Shown piece after piece: positions 1 through 8,100 of a stretch of DNA of 64,000 nt. The DNA comes from CAYGZL01 sp964354345 (lineage in GTDB: Bacteria > Chloroflexota > Anaerolineae > Anaerolineales > UBA4823), in the NCBI GenBank assembly GCA_964354345.1, contig CAYGZL010000023.1, positions 62,001-126,000 on the forward strand, given 5' to 3'. The position numbers and the translations under genes are program-made. Below the pieces are notes generated by a model. The model was not told where the DNA came from, did no database searches, and saw only the letters and a program-made list of their open reading frames with translations. Every line of letters begins with the position of its first letter. Position 1 is the first letter of the stretch.

Positions 1-265
1 TGTATCCGAGTGCAATCGTGGCATAGACAAAACCGATGGTTACCCCGTCTATGAGCACCTGGGGTAAGTTAGCCATCGTATAGGTTACCAGGTTCACCCC
101 ATATTGCTTCAAACAGGCCTGATTAACCGCGGTGCCATGCAGCAACCAGGCCACAACGATCATAAAGACAGACAAGACCAGACCACTACCCAGGACAAAG
201 ATAACGATCTGTCCTAAAGGGCGGAATATCTCACGTAGCGAGGTTAAATTAATGCTTTTCCTCAT
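1..265 (-). CDS. livH: Branched-chain amino acid ABC transporter permease, LivH-type (partial, C-terminus beyond window)
   Basis: Only the first 88 codons are present; the gene runs off the left edge. The translated minus strand starts MRKSINLTSL, has one hydrophobic segment (about residues 19-42), and then reaches LIDGVTIGFVYATIALGY, the typical first membrane segment of LivH permeases of the branched-chain amino acid family. It would form the inner-membrane channel that imports Leu/Ile/Val or related amino acids. It lies downstream of the substrate-binding lipoprotein gene on the same strand with a strong hairpin between them, so the two are probably one operon. The N-terminal extension before the LivH core is longer than in E. 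coli LivH. The ATG at 263-265 was chosen because no other in-frame ATG or GTG lies between it and the hairpin; no clear ribosome-binding site is visible. Confidence 0.8.
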   Translation of the reverse strand, partial: MRKSINLTSLREIFRPLGQIVIFVLGSGLVLSVFMIVVAWLLHGTAVNQACLKQYGVNLVTYTMANLPQVLIDGVTIGFVYATIALGY

Positions 266-333
266 GTTGGCTGTATGTTCAAGCGATTGGCTGCTCCAAA
301 GGATTAAGAAGTCAACTGGTTAAGCATAATTAC

Positions 334-366
334 ACACCCGCCACCCTATGGCTGGGTGGCGGGTGT
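334..366 (-). terminator. Perfect 13-bp hairpin between binding-protein and permease genes
   Basis: Arms 334-346 and 354-366 are perfectly complementary (ACACCCGCCACCC on the plus strand) with a 7-base loop. Read on the minus strand it follows the stop codon of the binding-protein gene, and only a few scattered T residues follow it, not a true T-run. It may be a partial terminator or an mRNA-stabilising stem that keeps the binding protein more abundant than the permease, as is common in ABC uptake operons. Confidence 0.7.
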
Positions 367-379
367 ATAAAGTGAACTT

Positions 380-1582
380 TTACTTAGGAGCGGGGATATC
401 TAGGGTTTGTTCGACCTTGTTATCCGCCCACTTGGTTGGATCTGCTGAGGTCACCTGGAAAACGAAGTACTTTGCCACAGTCAGATCGCCGATCTCGTTG
501 AAATTAATTGTACCGGTGATGCCGGGGAAATCCTTCAGGGCACGCACCGCCTTGGCAACCGCTTCCCGGGTGGGCAGCTTGTTGCCAGCATCTTTAGCTG
601 CATTTTCGATTGCCTTCAGGCAGATCGCCATTGAGTCATAGCTCTGTGCAGCGAACGGTTGGGGGTCATGACCAAACTTGGCCGTGAAATCTGTCAGGAA
701 CTTAGCTGTGCCTGGGTACCCCTTAGCTGGGCCAGACACAGTTGAATAATAGGTTCCAGCGCCATCGAGTAAGGATTGCCCACCGATTTTCGCAGAATCT
801 GATGAGTCAAAGCCATCATCGCTCAGGAGCATACCCTTAAATCCCTTTTCCCTGGCTTGCTTGAACAAGACGGCAGCCTGGGCCGACATACCGCCGAAGA
901 AGATCACATCAGGGTTGGCAGACAATAAGGGATTGAGAATGGGGTCGAAGTTGGTTTTCTCCTCCGTTCCTTCAAACCCGGCCACCTGTTTGCCCTGTTT
1001 AGCAAATTCTTGCTTAAAGAATTCGGCGATGCCTTGACCGTAGGCCGTTTTATCATGAACGACATACGCATTTTTCATTCCCTTGGCAATCGCAAACTGG
1101 GCTGCCACTACACCCTGCATATCATCCCGACCGACGATGCGACTCACCTCAAGATAACCACGAGTGGTCACCTTTGGGTTAGTATTCGCTGGAGAGACAT
1201 TGGCTAAACCAGCGTTATGATATTCCTCAGATGATGGGATTTGTACACCTGAGTTATAGTGACCAACCACGCACAGGGTTGCTGGATCGGAGACTATTTG
1301 CTTGGAGTTGGCCACACCTGTGTTTGGGGTAGCCTGGTCATCGAATGGAGCCAGTTCGACCTTGAAGCCCATATCCTCGAGTGGTTTCTTGAGTTGCTCC
1401 ATACCTAGTTCAGCGCCATTCTTGATGTCTGCGCCAACCACCGATTGATCACCCGAGAGAGGGCTTTGGGTTGCGATTTTAATCGTTCCCTTGCTTCCTG
1501 CTGTAACTGTGGTGCTACAGGCAGCCAACACCAGGGATGCGATAATGATCAAAGATAGAATTGAGAGTAGCCGCTTATTCAT
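380..1582 (-). CDS. livJ: Branched-chain amino acid ABC transporter substrate-binding lipoprotein
   Basis: A 400-residue periplasmic-binding-fold protein of the LivJ/LivK (Peripla_BP_6) type. The signal sequence ends in a lipobox (VLAAC, lipid-anchored Cys22), so it should be tethered outside the membrane. The mature part opens with IKIATQSPLSGDQSVVGADI, the usual start of this family, and later has CVVGHYNSGVQIPSS and the second-lobe strand NAYVVHDKTAYGQG. It captures amino acids or related small molecules and delivers them to the permease encoded next. The start codon has a strong ribosome-binding site (GGAGGA, 1592-1597). The leader upstream is about 180 bases long and carries unusual elements described separately. 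Exact substrate cannot be read from sequence. Confidence 0.9.
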   Translation of the reverse strand: MNKRLLSILSLIIIASLVLAACSTTVTAGSKGTIKIATQSPLSGDQSVVGADIKNGAELGMEQLKKPLEDMGFKVELAPFDDQATPNTGVANSKQIVSDPATLCVVGHYNSGVQIPSSEEYHNAGLANVSPANTNPKVTTRGYLEVSRIVGRDDMQGVVAAQFAIAKGMKNAYVVHDKTAYGQGIAEFFKQEFAKQGKQVAGFEGTEEKTNFDPILNPLLSANPDVIFFGGMSAQAAVLFKQAREKGFKGMLLSDDGFDSSDSAKIGGQSLLDGAGTYYSTVSGPAKGYPGTAKFLTDFTAKFGHDPQPFAAQSYDSMAICLKAIENAAKDAGNKLPTREAVAKAVRALKDFPGITGTINFNEIGDLTVAKYFVFQVTSADPTKWADNKVEQTLDIPAPK

Positions 1583-1661
1583 AGACGTTCGTCCTCCATA
1601 TATTTTTATGCGATCCTTAGGAACAATTCCGCCATTCGCGGAGCGACCGATTGGGGGATGC

Positions 1662-1703
1662 TCAATCCAGTTTGGATGTAAGCTGGATCACCTCCTTAAA
1701 CAT
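1662..1703 (-). CDS. Possible 13-residue leader peptide upstream of the liv genes
   Basis: On the minus strand an ATG at 1701-1703 opens a 14-codon frame (MFKEVIQLTSKLD, then TGA). It lies in the predicted transcribed leader of the binding-protein gene, about 80 bases before its start. The peptide contains Val, Ile and two Leu, which would fit an amino-acid-sensing leader, but so short a frame can occur by chance. The ribosome-binding site in front of it is weak (AGAGA). The frame coincides with the 16S-3'-end complement at 1682-1698, so one of the two signals may be incidental. Speculative. Confidence 0.2.
   Translation of the reverse strand: MFKEVIQLTSKLD
1682..1697 (-). promoter_or_regulatory. 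Extended Shine-Dalgarno-like element, exact complement of the 16S rRNA 3' end
   Basis: The minus strand reads AAGGAGGTGATCCAGC, the exact 16-base complement of the usual bacterial 16S rRNA 3' end. It is about 100 bases upstream of the binding-protein start and does not position any ATG at normal spacing. Directly overlapping it, ATCCAG and CTGGAT (separated by 12 bases) could pair. It may act as a ribosome standby site or be coincidental. Confidence 0.4.
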
Positions 1704-1765
1704 TCTCTAGAGTCTTCTATCCGATCCACAGTCATTTGGGGCAGTGATAAGTAATTTTACTTCAC

Positions 1766-1794
1766 TCTCTACAAAATGCTATACCTATTGTCAA
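1766..1794 (-). promoter_or_regulatory. Predicted sigma-70-type promoter of the liv operon
   Basis: On the minus strand a perfect -35 box TTGACA (1789-1794) is followed after 17 bases by TAGAGA (1766-1771), a poor -10. Transcription would begin near 1759, giving a leader of roughly 175 bases. It lies just beyond the end of the EamA exporter gene, so the liv genes need not depend on that gene's transcript. Confidence 0.5.
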
Positions 1795-1816
1795 TGATTT
1801 GATAGTAATTTTATCA

Positions 1817-2686
1817 TCAACTTGACGCAGCCAGCCAAATACCAAATCCAATACACATTCCGCCCAGATAAAACATCAAAGATAATTGTTCTCCTAAAAA
1901 TATCGCACCAAGTGCTGAGCCCACGATAGGTTGCGCAAAGAAAGTTAATGAAGCGGTGTTCGCCTCCAGGAGCGAAAATGACATGTTCCATAAGTACATG
2001 GCTCCAGCTGTGGATATCACTCCCAAATAAAGTACACCAAGCAGGATGCCGAAGGTGAGGGATCCGATGGGTATATTCCTGAGCTCAAGATAAGAAGCAG
2101 GAATTGATACCAGCAGTCCACCCACAAAAAAGATCATCGTGGCTGGTAATACCGCCAGGTTTTGGGTCACTTTACGAACCATTACCGAGTATAACGCCCA
2201 GGTCAAAGCAGCCACGACTAGACTGAGATTCCCCAGGAACAAGTCAGGAGATAAACTGGCTGTGCGAAGGTCAATTACCAATAATACCCCCACCGAAGAG
2301 ACTGCCAGAGCAGCCAGACGCTTCCAGGTGATCCGCTCTTTCAATAGCCAAAATGCGAACAACAAAACAAAGGCAGGTGTAGCTGAAGTTACCAGCGATC
2401 CATTGGATGCAGTAGAAAGGTGGGTTCCAATAAATTGAAAACCTAAGGACACTCCATATCCGATACAACCAACGCTAATCGCATGAAGTTTTTGTTTCCA
2501 ACTGAAGCCAGTGCCTCCCTGAAACTTGATAATAACCCATAACACCGCTATTCCTATTAATAAGCGAAGCGAAATTAATGAGAAAGGTGGGATGAAATCT
2601 AAAACGATTTTACTGACGACATACATCCCACCCCAGATCGCAGCCGCAGCCAAACCAGATAGGATTCCAAGGGTCTGTCTGGTCAT
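1817..2686 (-). CDS. EamA/DMT-superfamily membrane transporter
   Basis: A 289-residue, almost wholly hydrophobic protein with about ten predicted membrane helices arranged as two EamA repeats (roughly residues 5-135 and 145-285). The first helix carries LAAAAIWGGMYVVSKIVLD, and repeat ends show the typical ATPAFVLLFAFWLLKERITW and AQPIVGSALGAIFLGEQLS segments. Proteins of this drug/metabolite superfamily export amino acids, nucleotides or metabolites by proton exchange; the substrate cannot be inferred. It is 32 bases downstream of alanine racemase on the same strand and may be co-transcribed with it. Length and topology are normal for the family. Confidence 0.85.
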   Translation of the reverse strand: MTRQTLGILSGLAAAAIWGGMYVVSKIVLDFIPPFSLISLRLLIGIAVLWVIIKFQGGTGFSWKQKLHAISVGCIGYGVSLGFQFIGTHLSTASNGSLVTSATPAFVLLFAFWLLKERITWKRLAALAVSSVGVLLVIDLRTASLSPDLFLGNLSLVVAALTWALYSVMVRKVTQNLAVLPATMIFFVGGLLVSIPASYLELRNIPIGSLTFGILLGVLYLGVISTAGAMYLWNMSFSLLEANTASLTFFAQPIVGSALGAIFLGEQLSLMFYLGGMCIGFGIWLAASS

Positions 2687-2718
2687 TCTATATCATTAAG
2701 CTTCACAAAACCAGTGGA

Positions 2719-3852
2719 TCAAGGTCTATCCACGTAAATACGTGGCAGGCGAGCAGCCAGGTTAGTATAGATTTCATACGGGATGGTGCCGGCCCATACC
2801 GCCATGTCATCAGCGGTAATGGATTGGTCCTCTTGTTCCCCAAGAAGGATAATTTCATCAGCAGTGTTGCCTGAATCAGTCTCTAAATTTACTAATATTT
2901 GATCCATGCACACCCGTCCCACTATGGGATATTTCTTCCCGTGTAGAAGCACCAGCGAGCGGTTCGATAGACTGCGAAAATAACCATCGCCATACCCAAC
3001 CGGCAGCGTCAAAATACGGACAGGATGTGGACTCTGCCAGGTCAAGCCATAACTGACTGGATGGTTGGGGGGCAGCATCTTGCTGAGAACTGGTTTGGTC
3101 TTCCAGGTCAGGGCGGGTTGAATCATAACAGTTCGTGCTACTTCCTGACTCGGGTAGGTTCCATAGAGCATGATGCCGGGTCGGACGAGGTCGAAATAAC
3201 TCTCGGGGAGCTGTAGAATCGCGCCGGAACTCGCCATGTGGGTGAGTGGTCGGGGAAGACCATGCTGGTCATAAAAACTAAGCACATGCTTGAAGCGCGC
3301 GAGTTGTAAACGGGCATGCGTCAGATCGGCTGCATCCGCGTTAGCAAAGTGGGAATAGATACCTTCTAAGTGGATTTGCGTGTAGTTTAATGCCCTGGTT
3401 AGAAATGTGTCCGCCTCATAATAGGGGACACCCAAACGACCCATCCCCGTATCTATCTTGATATGGACGCGGGCGATTTTGTTAACCGAGAAAGCCGTCC
3501 GGGCGATTGCGTCTAGATTCTCGATCGAGGTTACGGTCAAGATCAGGTCATTTTGTAAATAGCTATATACCTGTTCGGGTTGAATGCCGCCTAAAACCAA
3601 TATCGGTGCCTCTATCCCAGCCTGGCGTAAGGCCAATCCTTCTTCAAGAATTGCGACTGCCAGAGCTTCTATGCCAAGTGAAATCAGGCGTCTGGCAACC
3701 GGGATTAAGCCATGTCCATACGCATTAGCTTTCACCACTGGCATCACCCGGGCTGGCGCGACTTTCTGTTGAATGGCCAGATAATTTTCAGCCAACCGCA
3801 TCAGGTTAATTTCCAAGAACGTTGGACGGAGGGGTTTGGTCTCGATGGTCAT
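2719..3852 (-). CDS. alr: Alanine racemase
   Basis: A PLP-dependent enzyme converting L-alanine to D-alanine for peptidoglycan. At 377 residues it has the normal family length. The PLP lysine lies in VMPVVKANAYGHG (Lys41), the catalytic tyrosine of the second subunit is in HPVSYGLTW (about Tyr268), and IKIDTGMGRLG and LPVGYGDGY are further family signatures. The N-terminal barrel covers roughly residues 10-240 and the C-terminal beta domain 245-377. Its start codon overlaps the stop of a truncated nucleotidyltransferase frame by four bases (ATGA), so it may be read by translational coupling from that remnant. The EamA exporter follows. Confidence 0.95.
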   Translation of the reverse strand: MTIETKPLRPTFLEINLMRLAENYLAIQQKVAPARVMPVVKANAYGHGLIPVARRLISLGIEALAVAILEEGLALRQAGIEAPILVLGGIQPEQVYSYLQNDLILTVTSIENLDAIARTAFSVNKIARVHIKIDTGMGRLGVPYYEADTFLTRALNYTQIHLEGIYSHFANADAADLTHARLQLARFKHVLSFYDQHGLPRPLTHMASSGAILQLPESYFDLVRPGIMLYGTYPSQEVARTVMIQPALTWKTKPVLSKMLPPNHPVSYGLTWQSPHPVRILTLPVGYGDGYFRSLSNRSLVLLHGKKYPIVGRVCMDQILVNLETDSGNTADEIILLGEQEDQSITADDMAVWAGTIPYEIYTNLAARLPRIYVDRP

Positions 3853-4064
3853 GGAAGGATCTCATTATGGGGGGTTTTTATTCGCAGACCGAGTTGTTCA
3901 GCTTGTTCAGTCAGAATGCAGTGTAGCTCGATATCGGAGTACGGCCCATCCATTTGGCGCGCTATAGAGCCACATAATCCGATAGCTGAAATGCGGTATT
4001 GGTAGCGTGTCTGTAAGCGGTTTACCAATTCGGCTACGAGCGCCAACGGTTGTTCGTGGGTCAT
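3849..4064 (-). pseudogene. Truncated kanamycin-nucleotidyltransferase-like protein (N-terminal fragment)
   Basis: A 71-residue frame resembling only the first quarter of the ANT(4')/KNTase nucleotidyltransferase family. It has the family opening MTHEQPLALVAELVNRL and the signature GSIARQMDGPYSDIE with its Gly-Ser and Asp-x-Glu metal ligands. Relatives run to about 250 residues; here the frame ends soon after the signature, so the substrate-binding half and the catalytic base are missing. GGAGG ten bases before the ATG at 4062-4064 shows the translation signal is intact, and the stop overlaps the alr start. It is probably a decayed gene kept as a leader for alr, or a very small minimal nucleotidyltransferase. 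It should not be read as an antibiotic-resistance gene. Confidence 0.6.
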
Positions 4065-4109
4065 GGGTTGTGGGCCTCCTGGCAAGATCAGCTCCAGGTG
4101 TATATTATA

Positions 4110-4691
4110 ATGGTTGATACAATGCGTGCACCATTTTTACTAATTATTACCGGTCCACCTGCCTCAGGCAAAACTACATTGGGTATTCCCCTGTCTGAAA
4201 GATTGGGCTTACCTTACCTTTACAAAGATGCATTTAAAGAAATAATGTTTGATGTATTGGGATGGAAAGATCGCGCCTGGTCGAAGCAGTTAGGGAATAC
4301 CAGCACGGAAATACTATTCTACATAACGAAGGAACTGTTAAGGGCAGGGGTATCCATGGCGCTGGAGAGTAATTTCGATTCCAGTTTGGCTACACCACGT
4401 TTACAGGCAATTATTGCCACATATCACTGCTGTGTCTTTCAGGTGGTTTGTTCGGCTGCGCGGCAAGTTTTACAAGAGCGTTACCGGTTGCGCGCCGAAC
4501 TCGGGTTACGTCATCCGGGTCACCTGGATCAACAACTACAGACTGAATTCTCAACCAATTTACCGGTAAGTGACGACTACCGGTTGACAATTGATGGACC
4601 TGCTGTAATCATTGACACCAGCGTTATATCTCCCGTTGGTTTCGATCAATTGGAGGAACAGATCAGGATTTACAGGGAATCCATTCAATAA
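4110..4691 (+). CDS. P-loop kinase-like protein (AAA_33 / zeta-toxin-like fold)
   Basis: A 193-residue P-loop NTPase. Walker A is GPPASGKTT (about residues 15-23), followed by GLPYLYKDAFKEIMFDVLG, where an Asp after the first strand is typical of small-molecule kinases of the AAA_33/chloramphenicol-phosphotransferase type. A strand ending in ALESNFD provides a second acidic cluster, and LQERYRLRAELGLRHPGH resembles the Arg-rich lid. The substrate is unknown. Two in-frame starts compete, ATG 4110 and ATG 4122. A TATTATAAT box at 4103-4111 overlaps the first, so transcription may start at about 4118 and produce a nearly leaderless message read from 4122. It is divergent from the alr pair and converges on the DUF885 gene. 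Confidence 0.75.
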   Translation: MVDTMRAPFLLIITGPPASGKTTLGIPLSERLGLPYLYKDAFKEIMFDVLGWKDRAWSKQLGNTSTEILFYITKELLRAGVSMALESNFDSSLATPRLQAIIATYHCCVFQVVCSAARQVLQERYRLRAELGLRHPGHLDQQLQTEFSTNLPVSDDYRLTIDGPAVIIDTSVISPVGFDQLEEQIRIYRESIQ

Positions 4692-4699
4692 AAGGTTTA

Positions 4700-6394
4700 T
4701 CAGCCAAGTTGCTGGTTAATCCAGGTCTGCACCTGATTTTCTAACACATCTAACGGGACTGCACCACTCCCTAGTACGACATCATGGAAAAGCCGTCGAT
4801 CAAAGTGTGCTCGCAGGCAGGTTTCGGCTTGGGCACGCAAGGCGCGGATTTTCAATTCTCCAATCTTATAGGCCAGAGCTTGCCCTGGCCAGCCGATGTA
4901 GCGATCTACTTCATTCGTGATATTTAACATTGTTAAGGATGTATTGGCTACCATAAAGTCAATTGCTTGTTGACGACTCCAACCAAGGGCGTGAATGCCG
5001 GTATCTACAACTAGCCGGCAGGCGCGCCACATTTCATAACTTAATCGACCGAAGTCACTGTATGGATCGGTGTAAAAACCAACCTCCAATCCCAATCGCT
5101 CAGCATACAGCGCCCAACCTTCGATAAATGAAGTAAATGAAGCAAAACGACGGAAATTTGGAAGCTCCCCAAGTTCCTGTTGTAAAGCAATCTGCAGGTG
5201 ATGGCCTGGTACGGCTTCGTGCAGCGAAAGCGCCTCGATTTCATAGATCGCACGGCTATTTAAGTCATAGGTATTAACGTAATAAATACCCGCGCGAGTA
5301 CCGTCTCCGGTTCCAGGTTGGTAATAAGCAGTGGTGTTTCCAGGAGCAGCAAAATCTGGGATCGGGCGGATACCGTAGGGGAGGCGCGGTAAGGTTTTAA
5401 ATAAGCGAGGTAACTCTCCATCAATACGTTTAAGTACATACGATACCTCCTTGAGTAGTTCAGCTGGAGAATTCGTGTAAAAACGCCGATCGGTGCGTAA
5501 AAACTCGATGAAGGCTGTAAAATCACCTGAAAATCCGCTTTTATCGATGGCCAATTGCATCTCAGCTTTGATCCGGCGTACCTCATCCAGGCCAGTCTGA
5601 TGGATTGCTTCTGAGGTTAAATTGAGCGATGTAAAATAATGAATCCGGTGCAGGTAAAACTTGATGCCATTTGGAAGCTCTGCAGCGGAGATCCCAAATC
5701 GAGCAACCGGTAAATAATCCCGTATTATAAATTGTTGCAGGATACGAAATGCGGGTAGAACATTCATTTCAACGATCGCCCGAGCGTTTTTGGTGAGTCG
5801 ATTTCGATCCACATCCTTGAACGATTCAGGTAGACTTTGGAAGGGAGTAAGGAATGAACTCTGCGCCGGGTCGCCGGTGAATAACAGCTCCATAGATTCA
5901 GCGATACCTTCCAGAGTTACACGGGAAGGGATGTAACCCGTTTGGATACCCTCTCGCATGATTTCAATATTTGCCTGGATAAAATTGGGTATAGCCTGCA
6001 ATCGAGCCAGATAATTTTCATAATCTTGTTCGTTGTTAAACGGCGTTAGTTGGTATAGATCCGGCAATATGAGATGAAATCCACCCACTTTAGAGATAGG
6101 CATGCGGTAGGCATGGAATTGCATCTCGGCGATTTCGTCGTCCAGGAAACGTTTGAAGAGGTCCAGGTTTAGCTGCTCCGCTTCTGGTAAAGCAATGTGG
6201 TCCAGCTGAGTGCATTTACAGCGGAATTGTACGAGCAGGTCGTGCCAGCTTTGCATCGCTGATTCGGTTACGATTGGGAGCTGGTCATCGTATCGGTGAT
6301 CACCGGTTGACGATGCAAATATGGGATCAAAACGCATCCACGCTTCCCATTGCTCGTCAAAGAGTTTATGAAGCAGCTTAACTGACTCAGTCAT
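4700..6394 (-). CDS. DUF885 family predicted metallopeptidase
   Basis: A 564-residue DUF885 protein. The family signature HEAVPGHHLQ (about residue 390) is an HExxH-like zinc site within a helix, and EGWALYAERLG downstream would supply the third ligand. These proteins are predicted metalloenzymes related to thermolysin-like peptidases; physiological substrates are mostly unknown. I see no signal peptide, so it is probably cytoplasmic. A longer reading from 6421 is possible, but AAAGGA ahead of the ATG at 6392-6394 favours the shorter start. It is 30 bases downstream of the phosphotransferase-like gene and converges with the P-loop kinase gene. Confidence 0.85.
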   Translation of the reverse strand: MTESVKLLHKLFDEQWEAWMRFDPIFASSTGDHRYDDQLPIVTESAMQSWHDLLVQFRCKCTQLDHIALPEAEQLNLDLFKRFLDDEIAEMQFHAYRMPISKVGGFHLILPDLYQLTPFNNEQDYENYLARLQAIPNFIQANIEIMREGIQTGYIPSRVTLEGIAESMELLFTGDPAQSSFLTPFQSLPESFKDVDRNRLTKNARAIVEMNVLPAFRILQQFIIRDYLPVARFGISAAELPNGIKFYLHRIHYFTSLNLTSEAIHQTGLDEVRRIKAEMQLAIDKSGFSGDFTAFIEFLRTDRRFYTNSPAELLKEVSYVLKRIDGELPRLFKTLPRLPYGIRPIPDFAAPGNTTAYYQPGTGDGTRAGIYYVNTYDLNSRAIYEIEALSLHEAVPGHHLQIALQQELGELPNFRRFASFTSFIEGWALYAERLGLEVGFYTDPYSDFGRLSYEMWRACRLVVDTGIHALGWSRQQAIDFMVANTSLTMLNITNEVDRYIGWPGQALAYKIGELKIRALRAQAETCLRAHFDRRLFHDVVLGSGAVPLDVLENQVQTWINQQLG

Positions 6395-6424
6395 CTTAAG
6401 AATCCTTTCACATATACACAATCA

Positions 6425-7453
6425 TTATAGATCTTGATCCAAAAGCCCAGGCGCATTGATATCCCACAGCCTGGCAGCTAAATCATCGAGAGTTAAGACG
6501 TGAGCGGTTGTTTTCGGATCCTGAAGGCTATTCGGTAAAACATTGAACTGGTGGAGAAGGGTCGTACACATTGCTTTACGTGGAAAATCGATTTGATGAA
6601 AAGTGTTCAACCCGTAATTCTCTAGATAGATGCACAACAACCGCTTATCAGCCTGGAACAGATCCAGGTGTAAGGTGATTAATTCATAAAATAAGTCGCC
6701 GGCAATCGCATCACCGAAATCAATCAAGCCTTTCATAATCCATTGGTTAGCCTCAAGATGACCAATAAAATGATCTTGGGTCAAATCCGCATGAATTAAG
6801 GGGGGTGGGGAGTCGCAATCAGCCAGTTCTTCTACGGATGGCAGGTAAGCATCAATTTGTTCGACCAGGCGGTTTGGTAATATATGCCACATGCGATGAG
6901 AGGCAGTCGCGGTTAACTTTTGCTTGCTTAAAAATGTCAGATAATAATCCCACGTGGGAGAAAAATGTCGAGAACCAGTTAATCCCAAACGGTGTAACCG
7001 AAGTGACAGGATAGCTACCTCCCTCGCTAGATGTTGGCGTGCATTAAACGGTATTTGTGCGTAAACCTTACGTAGACTAATCCCAGGAATATATTCGTAG
7101 ACGAGGTACGGCCATGTCCAGCCAGAGGTTTGGGGAAATAAATTATCTCTGATCAACAAGCATGGAGTTGCGATGAGAGGATCGACCGAAAGCAACTGAG
7201 CAGCTTCGCATTCGACTTCGAAGGCGTTCATCCCATCGAACAGGCGCCCAAAAAACTTGACCACCCAGCGCTCCTCGATGATAAAAGTTGGAAACGTTCC
7301 AGCTACACCAGAATGGATCCGCTTGCATGGGTACAGGTTATGACGCTGGCAGACGGCGCGAACATAAGGGCGCCATAGCCGGGTATTCATAAAAGCGTGG
7401 GGATACGTTGACTGGTCGTCCAGTTGCGCCAATGACGCCGATGACAAAGACAT
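6425..7453 (-). CDS. Aminoglycoside phosphotransferase (APH)-family kinase
   Basis: A 342-residue protein-kinase-like fold. The catalytic loop is LIHADLTQDH (about residues 219-228) and the metal-binding motif is GLIDFGDA (Asp about 246), matching the HxDxxxxN/H and IDFxxA pattern of the APH/choline-kinase family. The strand WVVKFFGRL holds the nucleotide-contacting lysine. Members phosphorylate hydroxyl groups on sugars, amino alcohols or antibiotics; the real substrate is open and a role in resistance should not be assumed. It lies 11 bases after the tandem secreted paralogues and 30 bases before the DUF885 gene, suggesting one transcription unit of four genes. No good ribosome-binding site precedes the ATG. 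Confidence 0.75.
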   Translation of the reverse strand: MSLSSASLAQLDDQSTYPHAFMNTRLWRPYVRAVCQRHNLYPCKRIHSGVAGTFPTFIIEERWVVKFFGRLFDGMNAFEVECEAAQLLSVDPLIATPCLLIRDNLFPQTSGWTWPYLVYEYIPGISLRKVYAQIPFNARQHLAREVAILSLRLHRLGLTGSRHFSPTWDYYLTFLSKQKLTATASHRMWHILPNRLVEQIDAYLPSVEELADCDSPPPLIHADLTQDHFIGHLEANQWIMKGLIDFGDAIAGDLFYELITLHLDLFQADKRLLCIYLENYGLNTFHQIDFPRKAMCTTLLHQFNVLPNSLQDPKTTAHVLTLDDLAARLWDINAPGLLDQDL

Positions 7454-7464
7454 GTCAGTTTGTT

Positions 7465-8088
7465 CTATTTGTGTTTTCTGGCGATCGGCAAGTACAGCTC
7501 TTTAAAATAACCAGCACACCAAACCGGACCAACATAATTACACGCATAGCTACTAGCATTCCAGGAAGCAATATCACCTGGAGCTGTTTCCCAATAACGC
7601 GATAATCGGACACTGACACCGTAAGCAGTGCTGCTGATACTGCTCCAGTTGTTGCAGTTGCCTGTGCCAGTCAGGTTGTCACCATTAGACGACACGCCGG
7701 TGCGCACCCAGCCGTTCCAATCAGAAGGCGGTCCATAACCAGAATCATCGCGTTTGCGAGCATCCGGATGGTTGGTATCATAGATCGGATTGGAGACATC
7801 CAGGATTTCCCAAAGCGAAGCCATATGATAACCTCTTGAGCAGGCAGTCAGCACAGTGTTCGTGGCATAGCTGGTGTCAGTCACATAGAAATGTCTTCCC
7901 GAGCCGCGCAGGGTGAATACAGCAGGATTGGCTGGACTCGCCTCAACGCTGGCGACCAAGGCGCCCATGATAATTAAACAAATCAGTCCACAAAGCAGCC
8001 ATCGGATTAAGCGCGTGTTATGGAAAAGCAGTTCGGGAGAATGAAAAAAAACATGGATTTGAAGCATCATCGATCTCCTGTTTGGCAC
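7465..8088 (-). CDS. Secreted or membrane-anchored protein of unknown function, tandem paralogue B
   Basis: I do not recognise this family. The 207-residue protein has one hydrophobic segment near the N-terminus (about residues 28-50: LLCGLICLIIMGALVASVEA), which could be an uncleaved anchor or signal peptide, then a compact domain. The domain contains GYHMASLWEIL, DDSGYGPPSDWNGWVRTG, NCNNWSS, RLSRYWETAPGD and CNYVGPVWC, with four cysteines likely to pair outside the cell. The upstream gene encodes the same domain at roughly 80% identity, so this is a recent tandem duplicate. The GTG start at 8086-8088 has AAGGAG at good spacing; an ATG pair 21-24 bases further in (preceded by AGGAG) is an alternative. 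It ends with extra residues after the domain. Confidence 0.65.
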   Translation of the reverse strand: MPNRRSMMLQIHVFFHSPELLFHNTRLIRWLLCGLICLIIMGALVASVEASPANPAVFTLRGSGRHFYVTDTSYATNTVLTACSRGYHMASLWEILDVSNPIYDTNHPDARKRDDSGYGPPSDWNGWVRTGVSSNGDNLTGTGNCNNWSSISSTAYGVSVRLSRYWETAPGDIASWNASSYACNYVGPVWCAGYFKELYLPIARKHK

Positions 8089-8100
8089 CAGTTGACTCCT

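Noticed and set aside
1682..1698. Fragment of a 16S rRNA gene
   Set aside because: Only 16 bases match the 3' end and the bases upstream do not resemble helix 44/45 of 16S rRNA, so this is not an rRNA gene remnant.
3849..4064. Aminoglycoside resistance gene
   Set aside because: More than two thirds of the protein, including the catalytic base, is missing.
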